This document shows positions 1 through 6,395 of a DNA stretch of 6,468 nt, piece after piece. The stretch comes from Phycisphaerales bacterium UBA7708 (GTDB taxonomy: Bacteria > Planctomycetota > Phycisphaerae > Sedimentisphaerales > Anaerohalosphaeraceae). A program made the translations under genes and the position numbers. The stretch covers positions 3,545-10,012 of the forward strand of contig DLFY01000287.1 of the NCBI GenBank assembly GCA_002482415.1, in the 5' to 3' direction. Each line of letters starts with the position of its first letter. The first letter of the stretch is position 1. The notes under the pieces were generated by a model, which saw nothing but the letters and a program-made list of their open reading frames with translations, was not told the origin of the DNA and ran no database searches.

Positions 1-1
1 C

Positions 2-1762
2 GACATCGTCTTTCATTCCCAGGATTACCTGCTCAATATCGCGTGGATTCAGCCGGATACGGCTTCTGAGGGTGCCAAACCGATTGCCGCTGCCGGTTTT
101 TCAGGACAGCATGGCATCCAGACCGCCCCCTGCTCGGAGGGCGGGGAATGCATCGGCTGGATTGAACACAATGACTGGGTTCAATACCCATCGTTTGATT
201 TCGGACAAAATTGCGAACAAATCCGGTTTCGGGCGGCCTCTGCCACGCAAGGCGGAATCATCGAGATTCGCCTGGATAATCCCGAGGGGACCCTGCTGGG
301 AAGCTGTGCGGTCGCCAATACAGGAGACTGGCAAGCATGGACAACTGTCACCGCGAAAATCAAACCTGTCAGCGGCACAAAAACGCTGTGCCTGGTATTC
401 AAGGCTCGCCCGTCGGAACCGCTGGGGGCCGGGTTATGGTTTGCCCAGACAAATGAGTCCAATACGACAATCTGGGCTCAGTTTAAAGACCTCAATCCCA
501 ATCAGGCCGATGTGGAAATCAACGTCCGTAAGGCGGTTTTCTATCCGGATAAGCCTGGAGTAAATTATATCACCGTAAAAGGTTTTACGATGATGCACGC
601 GGCCACGAACTGGGCACCCCCTACCGCTGAACAGGTCGGCCTGCTGGGCACCCACTGGAGCAAGGGCTGGATTATTGAAAACAACGACATCCGCTATTCC
701 ACCTGTGTCGGTGTGAGTCTGGGCAAACACGGCGACCGGTACGACAATACCTCAGCCAACACCGCCGAAGGGTATGTCAAAACCATCGAGCGGGCAGCGC
801 AGGACCACGGCTGGTCCAAAGACACTATCGGCCACCATATTGTACGCAATAATCATATTGCCCACTGTGAGCAGGCGGGTGTTGTCGGCAGCCTCGGGGC
901 CATCTTCAGTACGATTACCCAAAATGATATCCACGATATCCATATTCGACAACTGTTTGGCGGGGCTGAGATGGCGGGCATCAAACTTCACGCGGCCATT
1001 GATACGGAAATCAGCCGTAATCACATTTATCGCACAACGCTGGGCATCTGGCTGGACTGGATGAATCAGGGCAGCCGCGTGACTGGAAACCTGCTGCATG
1101 ACAACGGACCCTCGCCGGACCTGTTCGTTGAAGTCAATCACGGTCCTTTTGTGGTGGATAACAATTTGTTTTTGTCCCATTTTTCGCTGCTGAATATCTC
1201 CGAAGGCGGCGCCTATATTCATAACCTGTTCGCCGGACGCATTACCATGGGGCCGGAGCTGAACCGCGAGACGCCTTATCACAAGGCCCATTCCACCGAG
1301 GTGGCAGGTCTTGTCCATATCAAAGGCGGTGATGACCGATTTTACAGCAATATTTTCGTCGGCCACGAAGGACTGGCTTATTGCAACAATACCGCCTATC
1401 CGACACACTTGGCCGGTAATGTCTTTCTGAAAGGGGCCAGGCCGTCCACTCGTGAATCGAATCCAATTGTTTTGACGGATGCTGACCCGGCAATCCATCT
1501 GGTTGAGGATAAGGATGGGATACAACTGAATATGACTTTTGACAAACGCTGGGCCGGTACTGCGAGTGCCCCGCTTGTTACCTCTGAGCTGCTGGGCAAG
1601 GCAAAGATTCCCGACTTGCCCTATCGGCTGCCTGATGGTTCAGCATTCAAAATCAATACCGACTATCGTGGTCTGCAAAGACCCGCCGCCGGCCCAACCC
1701 CCGGTCCCTTTGAACAGCCCGGCTCAGGCAAGCAAACTTTAAAAGTCTGGCCAAACAGGTAA
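2..1762 (+). CDS. GH120-family beta-xylosidase with embedded CBM6 (5' truncated)
   Basis: The frame is open from base 2 with no start codon, so the N-terminus lies outside the window; 586 residues remain. The internal GTG at 512 is not a start: its codon is the Val of a conserved VEINVR strand. From about residue 144 to the end the protein resembles, as I recall it, Thermoanaerobacterium saccharolyticum XylC (GH120, right-handed parallel beta-helix). Shared stretches include YITVKGF, WAPPTAEQ, SKGWIIE, AGIKLHAAID, FVEVNHGP, HSTEVAG, GGDDRFYSNIF and a terminal LKVW. The residues equivalent to the XylC nucleophile Asp382 and acid/base Glu405 are Asp352 (WLDW, bases 1055-1057) and Glu377 (FVEV, 1130-1132). 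They lie 25 residues apart rather than 23, owing to a slightly longer turn. Residues about 30-138 form a CBM6-like module (SEGGECIGWIEHNDWVQY, then GGIIEIRLD and TGDWQAWTTV). GH120 enzymes release xylose from xylo-oligosaccharides. The family call is strong; substrate and secretion are inferred. Confidence 0.88.
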   Translation, partial: DIVFHSQDYLLNIAWIQPDTASEGAKPIAAAGFSGQHGIQTAPCSEGGECIGWIEHNDWVQYPSFDFGQNCEQIRFRAASATQGGIIEIRLDNPEGTLLGSCAVANTGDWQAWTTVTAKIKPVSGTKTLCLVFKARPSEPLGAGLWFAQTNESNTTIWAQFKDLNPNQADVEINVRKAVFYPDKPGVNYITVKGFTMMHAATNWAPPTAEQVGLLGTHWSKGWIIENNDIRYSTCVGVSLGKHGDRYDNTSANTAEGYVKTIERAAQDHGWSKDTIGHHIVRNNHIAHCEQAGVVGSLGAIFSTITQNDIHDIHIRQLFGGAEMAGIKLHAAIDTEISRNHIYRTTLGIWLDWMNQGSRVTGNLLHDNGPSPDLFVEVNHGPFVVDNNLFLSHFSLLNISEGGAYIHNLFAGRITMGPELNRETPYHKAHSTEVAGLVHIKGGDDRFYSNIFVGHEGLAYCNNTAYPTHLAGNVFLKGARPSTRESNPIVLTDADPAIHLVEDKDGIQLNMTFDKRWAGTASAPLVTSELLGKAKIPDLPYRLPDGSAFKINTDYRGLQRPAAGPTPGPFEQPGSGKQTLKVWPNR

Positions 1763-1900
1763 ACTCCTGCTTTTGTTTTTCATTGATTTGGGCATGGACT
1801 AAACATAATATGTGCCATTTGAAAGGTTAAAATGCTATGGATTCCAACAATCAACACGAAACGAATTTAATCCTGATCTGGAATTAAAACATAAAACACT
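1763..1900. other. Intergenic spacer between the GH120 gene and the phosphotransferase gene
   Basis: This 138-base, AT-rich stretch separates two genes on the same strand. Its first bases are T-rich (1771-1780) after a four-pair hairpin that spans the stop codon of the upstream gene (1756-1769), too weak to call a terminator. A promoter-like pair lies at 1783-1811. AAAGG at 1822-1826 precedes two tiny frames (ATG at 1832, 12 codons; ATG at 1837, 16 codons) that end before the next gene. The spacing and promoter candidate favour separate transcription of the downstream gene, but do not prove it. Confidence 0.5.
1783..1811 (+). promoter_or_regulatory. Weak candidate sigma70-type promoter for the phosphotransferase gene
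   Basis: TTGATT at 1783-1788 (four of six to the -35 consensus) is followed after 17 bases by TAATAT at 1806-1811. The overlapping CATAAT at 1804-1809 is a better -10 (five of six) but leaves a 15-base spacer. The predicted transcript would have an untranslated leader of about 80 bases before the ATG at 1901. In AT-rich spacer sequence such matches arise by chance, hence the low confidence. Confidence 0.25.
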
Positions 1901-3886
1901 ATGCGAAAATTACGAAATCACCCCGGGGTTATGGCACCTCTACTGCTGTTCATCACACTGCTGCTGATTTTCTCTGCGGAGCGTCTTGCTATTCGTCTCC
2001 TGCTGCCTGGTTTCTTTATCGACAGCCTGCCCGGCCAGACCTGGCATGCCATGCTCCTGGGACTGCAGTTCGATGTCGTCATCGCCGCGACTCTTGCCTG
2101 CCCATTTATTATACTGACGATTGCGGGTCCGCTATTCGAGAAACCGTTTTTTCAACGATTTATTTCCGCTGTGGCGTCAATCCTGCTTGGCCTGGTTGTG
2201 TTTGGCTGTATTGCTGATTTTTATTTCTTCAAACAATTTGGCGAACGTCTCAATCATAAAGCTCTTGTCTATCTTGATTCCGACTATGCATACAAGATTA
2301 TCTGGAACGATTATCCCATCCTTAGAATTGCTGCGGTATTCTGTCTTGTTATCGTTTTTTCATACACAGCCATAAACCGCCTGATGGCCAGAGGCATTCG
2401 TCGCAACGGAATACCTGCCCTATCTATCGGAGAAGTCATCCTCATCCCTGTCGCCATGGCAGGCCTGTCTATTCTGGGCATTCGCGGCACACTTGGCCCC
2501 AAAGCCATTAACACCGGCCCGGCATATTTTTGTTCTTCCGCCCCGATTGCCCAGCTTACGCTGAACGGCCTGTTCACGCTCCGCGAAACCAGCATCAGTC
2601 TGTATTACCGGGAAAAAGAAATTGACAAGGACTATACGCTTCTTCCGACGGAGGAGGCTGCTGCCAATGTCACTGCATTGATCGCACGACCCGGCGACAC
2701 CTTTTTCCAAACCGCCGGCAATCCTCTTCGGCGAATTACAGACACAGGCAAAGAGCGGCATGATTATAATGTCGTTGTAGTGGTCCTTGAGAGTTTAAGC
2801 TGGCATTATATCGGTGCGATGGGCGGCAGCCCGAGTTACACCCCCAATCTCGACCGACTGATTTCCGAGGGCCTGTTCATGGAGGAATGTTTTGCCGTGG
2901 GCAATCGCACCACACGGGGATTCAGTGCGATTGTTTCCAGTTATCCGGACCTGCCGGGCAAAAGTGTCAGCACCCGGCCGCAGACCGAAGGCGCATTTCT
3001 TACGCTGGGTTCGGTTCTGAAATCCCGAGGATACGAAACGATGTTCATCTATGGCGGACAGCCTTCCTATGACCATCGTCAGGCGTTTTTAGGGAGCAAT
3101 GGCTACACCCGCATGGTGTTCAAAAACGATTTCGTCTCCCGTACTTTCAAAGGCGAGCTGGGGTATTGCGACGAGGATCTCTATAATCAGGCCCATCTTG
3201 AATTTCTGAACTGTCAGGACAAGCCTTTTTTTGCCACACTGCTGACCCTGTCTTTCCATCGAAGCTGGAAGATTCCCTCCGGCAAAATCACTCCCGAGGC
3301 GGTTTCCACCCCTTACTATGAACAGATTGACGCCATCCGATATACGGACTGGGCAATCGGTCAGTTTATTGCGAAGGCGAGCGATGCTCCGTATTTCAAA
3401 AACACCCTTTTTGTATTCGTTGCCGACCACATGGGGGGATTCAAAGAACATCCTGTGACCGCTTCATCTTACCGGGTGCCGTTTCTTATCTATGCTCCGC
3501 ATCTTGTCAAACCCGCCCGGATTTCGGGCATCTGCAACCAGATGGATGTCGCACCTACCATCATGGACCTGCTGGGCGGTTCTTATGAACATTGTTTTTT
3601 CGGCGCCAGCATTTTGAATCGTGAGCCGGGGACAGGTTTTGCCTGGCTAATCAACAGTCAGCAGCTCATTTTCATCAATGGTCTTCGTCAGGGTGTTATC
3701 GTCAGTCCCGACAATCATCATTCCTATTTTCAGTTCAGTCTTCCGGATAAACTGGAACCGCTGTCGCCACAGATCTCAGCCGACCGGCTCAATCCGATGC
3801 CGATTTCAATTCTTCAGGCAGCAACAGATATCTATAAAAACAACGCTCACAATCTTTTTGAATCCTCGAGGCAGACTACAAAATAG
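1901..3886 (+). CDS. LtaS/OpgB-type sulfatase-fold phosphotransferase, integral membrane
   Basis: This complete 661-residue protein has the family plan of five N-terminal membrane segments (about residues 11-30, 50-76, 84-108, 138-158, 176-196) followed by an extracytoplasmic alkaline-phosphatase/sulfatase-fold domain (about 288-600). Characteristic motifs are present: VVVVLES with metal-ligand Glu297; TPNLDRL at 314-320; GNRTTRG with the probable catalytic nucleophile Thr337; GYCDEDL; LSFHRSW with His453; and FVADH with metal ligands Asp509-His510. By position these match Glu255, Thr300, Asp475 and His476 of Staphylococcus aureus LtaS. Family members move phosphoglycerol (LtaS, OpgB), and related enzymes phosphoethanolamine, from phospholipid to an acceptor glycan. 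The TTRG context, not the Gram-positive form, suggests a diderm host and a periplasmic acceptor; the true donor and acceptor are unknown. The basic N-terminus MRKLRNH before the first membrane segment supports the start at 1901, although no Shine-Dalgarno is evident; Met11 (base 1931) is the alternative. Confidence 0.88.
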   Translation: MRKLRNHPGVMAPLLLFITLLLIFSAERLAIRLLLPGFFIDSLPGQTWHAMLLGLQFDVVIAATLACPFIILTIAGPLFEKPFFQRFISAVASILLGLVVFGCIADFYFFKQFGERLNHKALVYLDSDYAYKIIWNDYPILRIAAVFCLVIVFSYTAINRLMARGIRRNGIPALSIGEVILIPVAMAGLSILGIRGTLGPKAINTGPAYFCSSAPIAQLTLNGLFTLRETSISLYYREKEIDKDYTLLPTEEAAANVTALIARPGDTFFQTAGNPLRRITDTGKERHDYNVVVVVLESLSWHYIGAMGGSPSYTPNLDRLISEGLFMEECFAVGNRTTRGFSAIVSSYPDLPGKSVSTRPQTEGAFLTLGSVLKSRGYETMFIYGGQPSYDHRQAFLGSNGYTRMVFKNDFVSRTFKGELGYCDEDLYNQAHLEFLNCQDKPFFATLLTLSFHRSWKIPSGKITPEAVSTPYYEQIDAIRYTDWAIGQFIAKASDAPYFKNTLFVFVADHMGGFKEHPVTASSYRVPFLIYAPHLVKPARISGICNQMDVAPTIMDLLGGSYEHCFFGASILNREPGTGFAWLINSQQLIFINGLRQGVIVSPDNHHSYFQFSLPDKLEPLSPQISADRLNPMPISILQAATDIYKNNAHNLFESSRQTTK

Positions 3887-3963
3887 AGTGCTCCCTGAGT
3901 CGGAGATTTCCAGCCAGTAAGCTCTGAACCATACGCCAGGACGATGGATTACAGCTTAATCTG
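3887..3963. other. Convergent spacer between the phosphotransferase and GH42-like genes
   Basis: These 77 bases lie between two stop codons facing each other. Only short inverted repeats are visible: CTCC/GGAG at 3895-3909 and ACAG/CTGT at 3951-3964, the latter touching the reverse-strand stop codon. Neither is followed by a T-run on either strand, so I do not call a factor-independent terminator. Termination here may depend on Rho. Confidence 0.4.
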
Positions 3964-6180
3964 TTACGATTGGGTTTCGATATTCTTTTCGGCATGTTCA
4001 GCAAAGGTCCCTTCAAATGAGATGACCGCGGCCTCGTTCATGCGCCAGAGGAGGGGGAATTCGGTGCCGCTGCCGAGCTTCTGGCCGGTACGTTCGTTGC
4101 GGACGTCGCGGACAGGCCGGGCAAAGCGGAGGGTGATAGCCGACTCGCCGCTTTTGAGCGCAGTCGCATGACCGCCGCCGAGCATGGACACTTCAAGTTC
4201 GGGATTATACCCGACAAACACCAGCGTCCGGCCGGGGATTTGCCAATAGGTGATTTCATATCCAAAAGTGTCGGGGCCTGAAATCTCCACCCAGCGGGTC
4301 AGGCCGGCGGCTTTGACGGGGTTCATAAAGACACTTCGCTTTGCAGCGAGTTGCGGACCTTCGGTTCGATAGGCGTTATACCATTGGGGGGAGAGGTTCA
4401 TCAGGACGGCCCTGCCCTTGCCGAAGGGATTGGTATGATTGACGGGCATTGTGCGGACGGCCCGGTTGAATCCGCAGTCATCGGTCAGACAGGTGTTTGC
4501 GTTGGTCAACAGGTCCTGGAAGGTCTTATACTCGTAATTTGCCTCCTGATCCGTCTCGGCCCAGAGCCGGGTCTGGAAAATGTCTCCTGCCTTCATGGCC
4601 GGGTCGTGTCGGAGGCCAAACATGTCGTCGAGGACGCCGCCGGTGCTTCGTCCCCGTCCGTGCTGGTCCCACAGGCCCGGCAGATAATCGGCGATGACCG
4701 TTCCTCCATTGCGGCAAAAGTCCCTGATGCGGGCCGCCTCCACATCCGACAGGCACAGGACCGCCGGCAGGATCAGGACTTTATAGCGGCTGGGAATGCC
4801 TTTTTCAACCACATCGGCATAACTGATAAAATTATACTGCAATCCCTCATCCCGGAGCATATTTTCCCATGCGTGACGTACGAGGTAACTGCCGGCCAAG
4901 CGGGCATCGTTGTTGCGGTTTCGCCAGGTCCGGCCATGGGCTTCGGCATCCAGTATCCAGCCCAGTTGGATTGAGGCATGGCTGTAATAAATCGCAATGC
5001 CATCGTCAATCCATTCGGCGCCCTGCATGAGCGGCCCGATTTTGGCGGCGGCCTCGCGATAGTGCGGCGAGACGGCCTGATGCCAGTCTCTGGGTTTGGC
5101 GCCGTCGAACCAGTTTTCCACCCATCCGATAAATCCCCGATTGCCGTGAGCCAGGTAATACCAGGTCTGCCAGATGGTGTCGGCGGCATTTTTGTGAAAA
5201 TGCGTTGTCACCGCGGGCAATGCGTTATCCGGATTAAAGGACCGCACGATGGCCTGAGAGCCGCCGATGTTGTATGCCTCCAGAAACTGCACCTTGCGCA
5301 TGAGTTTTGCATAATCATAACCGCCAAAGGCATTGGGACTCTGGCCCCCGACATAGCCGATGGGTGTATCGGGGTCGATGGTATTGCCGTATTCCACCAG
5401 CTCACCGATGAAGTTGTTCCAATATGAATCGTTAAAGGTCCACTGGTCCATCAACTGGCTGCAATCGAATTGGCCGATGGACCACTGGGGCAGCTTGGGC
5501 AGGATCTGGTCATAGCTGATCCACCCTTCATGCCGGGGGGCGCTGTCGGGGCCATAGATTTCTTTGAGCCAGGTGTCGTAGGCTGCGCGGTCGTCGGTTA
5601 CACACCACATGGTCGGATGGACAAAATGCCCCCAGGATAATTCATCGTCCAGTGCATAGGCAGCGCGACAGGGAGAAGACTTGACCTGATTGATGCGTTC
5701 TTTCATGAGATCTTTGAGTTTGGCAGCCATCTGGGCATTCACCGGGCGGATTCGAATGCCGGGTGCGTGGAGGGCATCGTAATGGCCGGCTACCGCATTC
5801 CCGTCCCAGAGATGAAGGTCTCCTTTGCCTGCGGTATGATCAACATAAAATCTCAGGCTGTGCTTATTGATCCAGTTGAGTTTGTCAACGCCATCGATCA
5901 GGGTCTGTCCATGGTCAATAAATGCCCCGTTATATCCCTGTTCCAGCGACCAGCGGCCCGACTGGTCTGTGTAACCGATAGTCCACTGGTAGCTCCAGGG
6001 CATATAGGTCCAGGACGGCCAGGCCTTCAAGGCCCAGTCTTTGTCCTGGCGGACGCGCTGGAAATCCGGGGATGTCAGGATATAGGTTTCGTAGGCATCG
6101 GCCTGAACACGGGCATCCATTGCCAATCCGAATACCGCAATCGTCAGGATTGCCGCGGGTATCGATTTTATGGTTGACAT
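3964..6180 (-). CDS. Secreted GH42-like glycoside hydrolase with beta-galactosidase trimerisation-type domain
   Basis: I place the start at 6180 (738 residues), not the in-frame ATG at 6243. It has AGGAG seven bases upstream and opens a classic signal peptide: MSTIK, a hydrophobic run at about 7-20, and a VQA cleavage site near residue 27. The extra 21 residues of the longer form would bury that signal. Residues about 50-390 look like a GH42-type (beta/alpha)8 barrel. Glu180 in ALDDELSWG is the likely acid/base and Glu355 in GWVENWFDG the likely nucleophile; the 175-residue spacing is close to the 171 of the Thermus A4 beta-galactosidase pair (Glu141/Glu312). Residues about 393-530 resemble the GH42 trimerisation domain (YKVLILPAVLCLSDVEA, then RNGGTVIADY). 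About 635-728 is a C-terminal beta domain. GH42 enzymes usually cleave beta-galactosides or alpha-arabinosides, but this divergent member's substrate cannot be read from the sequence. It converges with the phosphotransferase gene, 77 bases away. Confidence 0.75.
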   Translation of the reverse strand: MSTIKSIPAAILTIAVFGLAMDARVQADAYETYILTSPDFQRVRQDKDWALKAWPSWTYMPWSYQWTIGYTDQSGRWSLEQGYNGAFIDHGQTLIDGVDKLNWINKHSLRFYVDHTAGKGDLHLWDGNAVAGHYDALHAPGIRIRPVNAQMAAKLKDLMKERINQVKSSPCRAAYALDDELSWGHFVHPTMWCVTDDRAAYDTWLKEIYGPDSAPRHEGWISYDQILPKLPQWSIGQFDCSQLMDQWTFNDSYWNNFIGELVEYGNTIDPDTPIGYVGGQSPNAFGGYDYAKLMRKVQFLEAYNIGGSQAIVRSFNPDNALPAVTTHFHKNAADTIWQTWYYLAHGNRGFIGWVENWFDGAKPRDWHQAVSPHYREAAAKIGPLMQGAEWIDDGIAIYYSHASIQLGWILDAEAHGRTWRNRNNDARLAGSYLVRHAWENMLRDEGLQYNFISYADVVEKGIPSRYKVLILPAVLCLSDVEAARIRDFCRNGGTVIADYLPGLWDQHGRGRSTGGVLDDMFGLRHDPAMKAGDIFQTRLWAETDQEANYEYKTFQDLLTNANTCLTDDCGFNRAVRTMPVNHTNPFGKGRAVLMNLSPQWYNAYRTEGPQLAAKRSVFMNPVKAAGLTRWVEISGPDTFGYEITYWQIPGRTLVFVGYNPELEVSMLGGGHATALKSGESAITLRFARPVRDVRNERTGQKLGSGTEFPLLWRMNEAAVISFEGTFAEHAEKNIETQS

Positions 6181-6187
6181 CGTTATA

Positions 6188-6192
6188 CTCCT
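6188..6192 (-). promoter_or_regulatory. Ribosome binding site of the GH42-like gene
   Basis: AGGAG on the minus strand (CTCCT on the plus strand) lies seven bases before the ATG at 6178-6180. This site decides the start, because the longer in-frame ATG at 6241-6243 lacks an equally good site and would put 21 residues ahead of the signal peptide. Confidence 0.75.
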
Positions 6193-6248
6193 ATATGAAC
6201 GTCCTCGGGCTGTATTATAGCCGTTCTGGTCTGTCAGCTCCATCCTGT

Positions 6249-6277
6249 ATTATGCAAACCTTCGTTTTTTTTGACAT
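6249..6277 (-). promoter_or_regulatory. Candidate sigma70-type promoter for the GH42-like gene
   Basis: On the minus strand, ATGTCA (6272-6277, four of six to the -35 consensus) is followed after 17 bases by CATAAT (6249-6254, five of six to the -10). The spacer contains an A8 tract. Transcription would start near 6242, giving a leader of about 60 bases before the ATG at 6180. A perfect TATAAT at 6214-6219 on the same strand is a possible second -10, but it has no good -35 at 16-18 bases; the nearest match, CTGACA, is only 12 bases away. Confidence 0.4.
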
Positions 6278-6337
6278 GGCGACTTTACTGCAATATCGGC
6301 TCGGACTGCGTACTGAATTGAGCCGGGAAGAAATCTG

Positions 6338-6367
6338 TTGAAAAACAAAGCCGTCCGGGGTTATGAT
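6338..6367 (+). promoter_or_regulatory. Candidate sigma70-type promoter for the right-edge secreted protein gene
   Basis: TTGAAA at 6338-6343 (five of six) and TATGAT at 6362-6367 (five of six) are separated by 18 bases. A start near 6374 would give a short leader of about 22 bases that still contains the ribosome binding site at 6383-6388. This is the best promoter match in the window. Confidence 0.5.
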
Positions 6368-6382
6368 GGGCGTAATCGATTT

Positions 6383-6388
6383 AAGGAG
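6383..6388 (+). promoter_or_regulatory. Ribosome binding site of the right-edge gene
   Basis: AAGGAG ends seven bases before the ATG at 6396, the usual spacing. It fixes the start of a gene of which only the first 24 codons are in the window. Confidence 0.8.
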
Positions 6389-6395
6389 TTGTGCT

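Larger units (their letters stand above)
6181..6395. other. Divergent intergenic control region
   Basis: This 215-base region separates the oppositely directed GH42-like gene and the right-edge gene, so it must carry the upstream control signals of both. It contains promoter-like elements on each strand, two copies of the 9-mer CTGTATTAT (6210-6218 and 6245-6253), a small inverted repeat GGCT/AGCC at 6208-6222 and a T8 run at 6265-6272. No gene is evident inside it. Confidence 0.7.

Noticed and set aside
512..520. GTG start codon for a shorter GH120 protein
   Set aside because: The frame continues upstream to the window edge with clear CBM6 and GH120 sequence, and the GTG codes the Val of a conserved VEINVR strand.
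752..1525. Long open frame on the minus strand (257 codons) antisense to the GH120 gene
   Set aside because: It lies wholly opposite a strongly conserved catalytic domain, its translation shows no recognisable motif, and no ribosome site was seen. Such frames are common opposite real genes at this base composition.
1756..1780. Possible factor-independent terminator after the GH120 gene (CAGG/CCTG hairpin, then CTTTTGTTTTT)
   Set aside because: The stem is only four pairs, overlaps the stop codon and is too weak to call, although the T-rich tail is suggestive.
4351..4974. Plus-strand open frame (207 codons) antisense to the GH42-like gene
   Set aside because: Its translation has no family motif or signal peptide, and the opposite strand encodes the conserved trimerisation-type domain in this interval.
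6271..6296. Perfect TTGACA on the plus strand as a -35 for the right-edge gene
   Set aside because: No acceptable -10 lies 16-18 bases downstream (only TATCGG or similar). The same bases are explained as part of a minus-strand -35, and a better plus-strand promoter lies at 6338-6367.
6302..6357. CGGAC/GTCCG inverted repeat across the divergent region
   Set aside because: It has only five pairs with a loop of about 46 bases, expected by chance.
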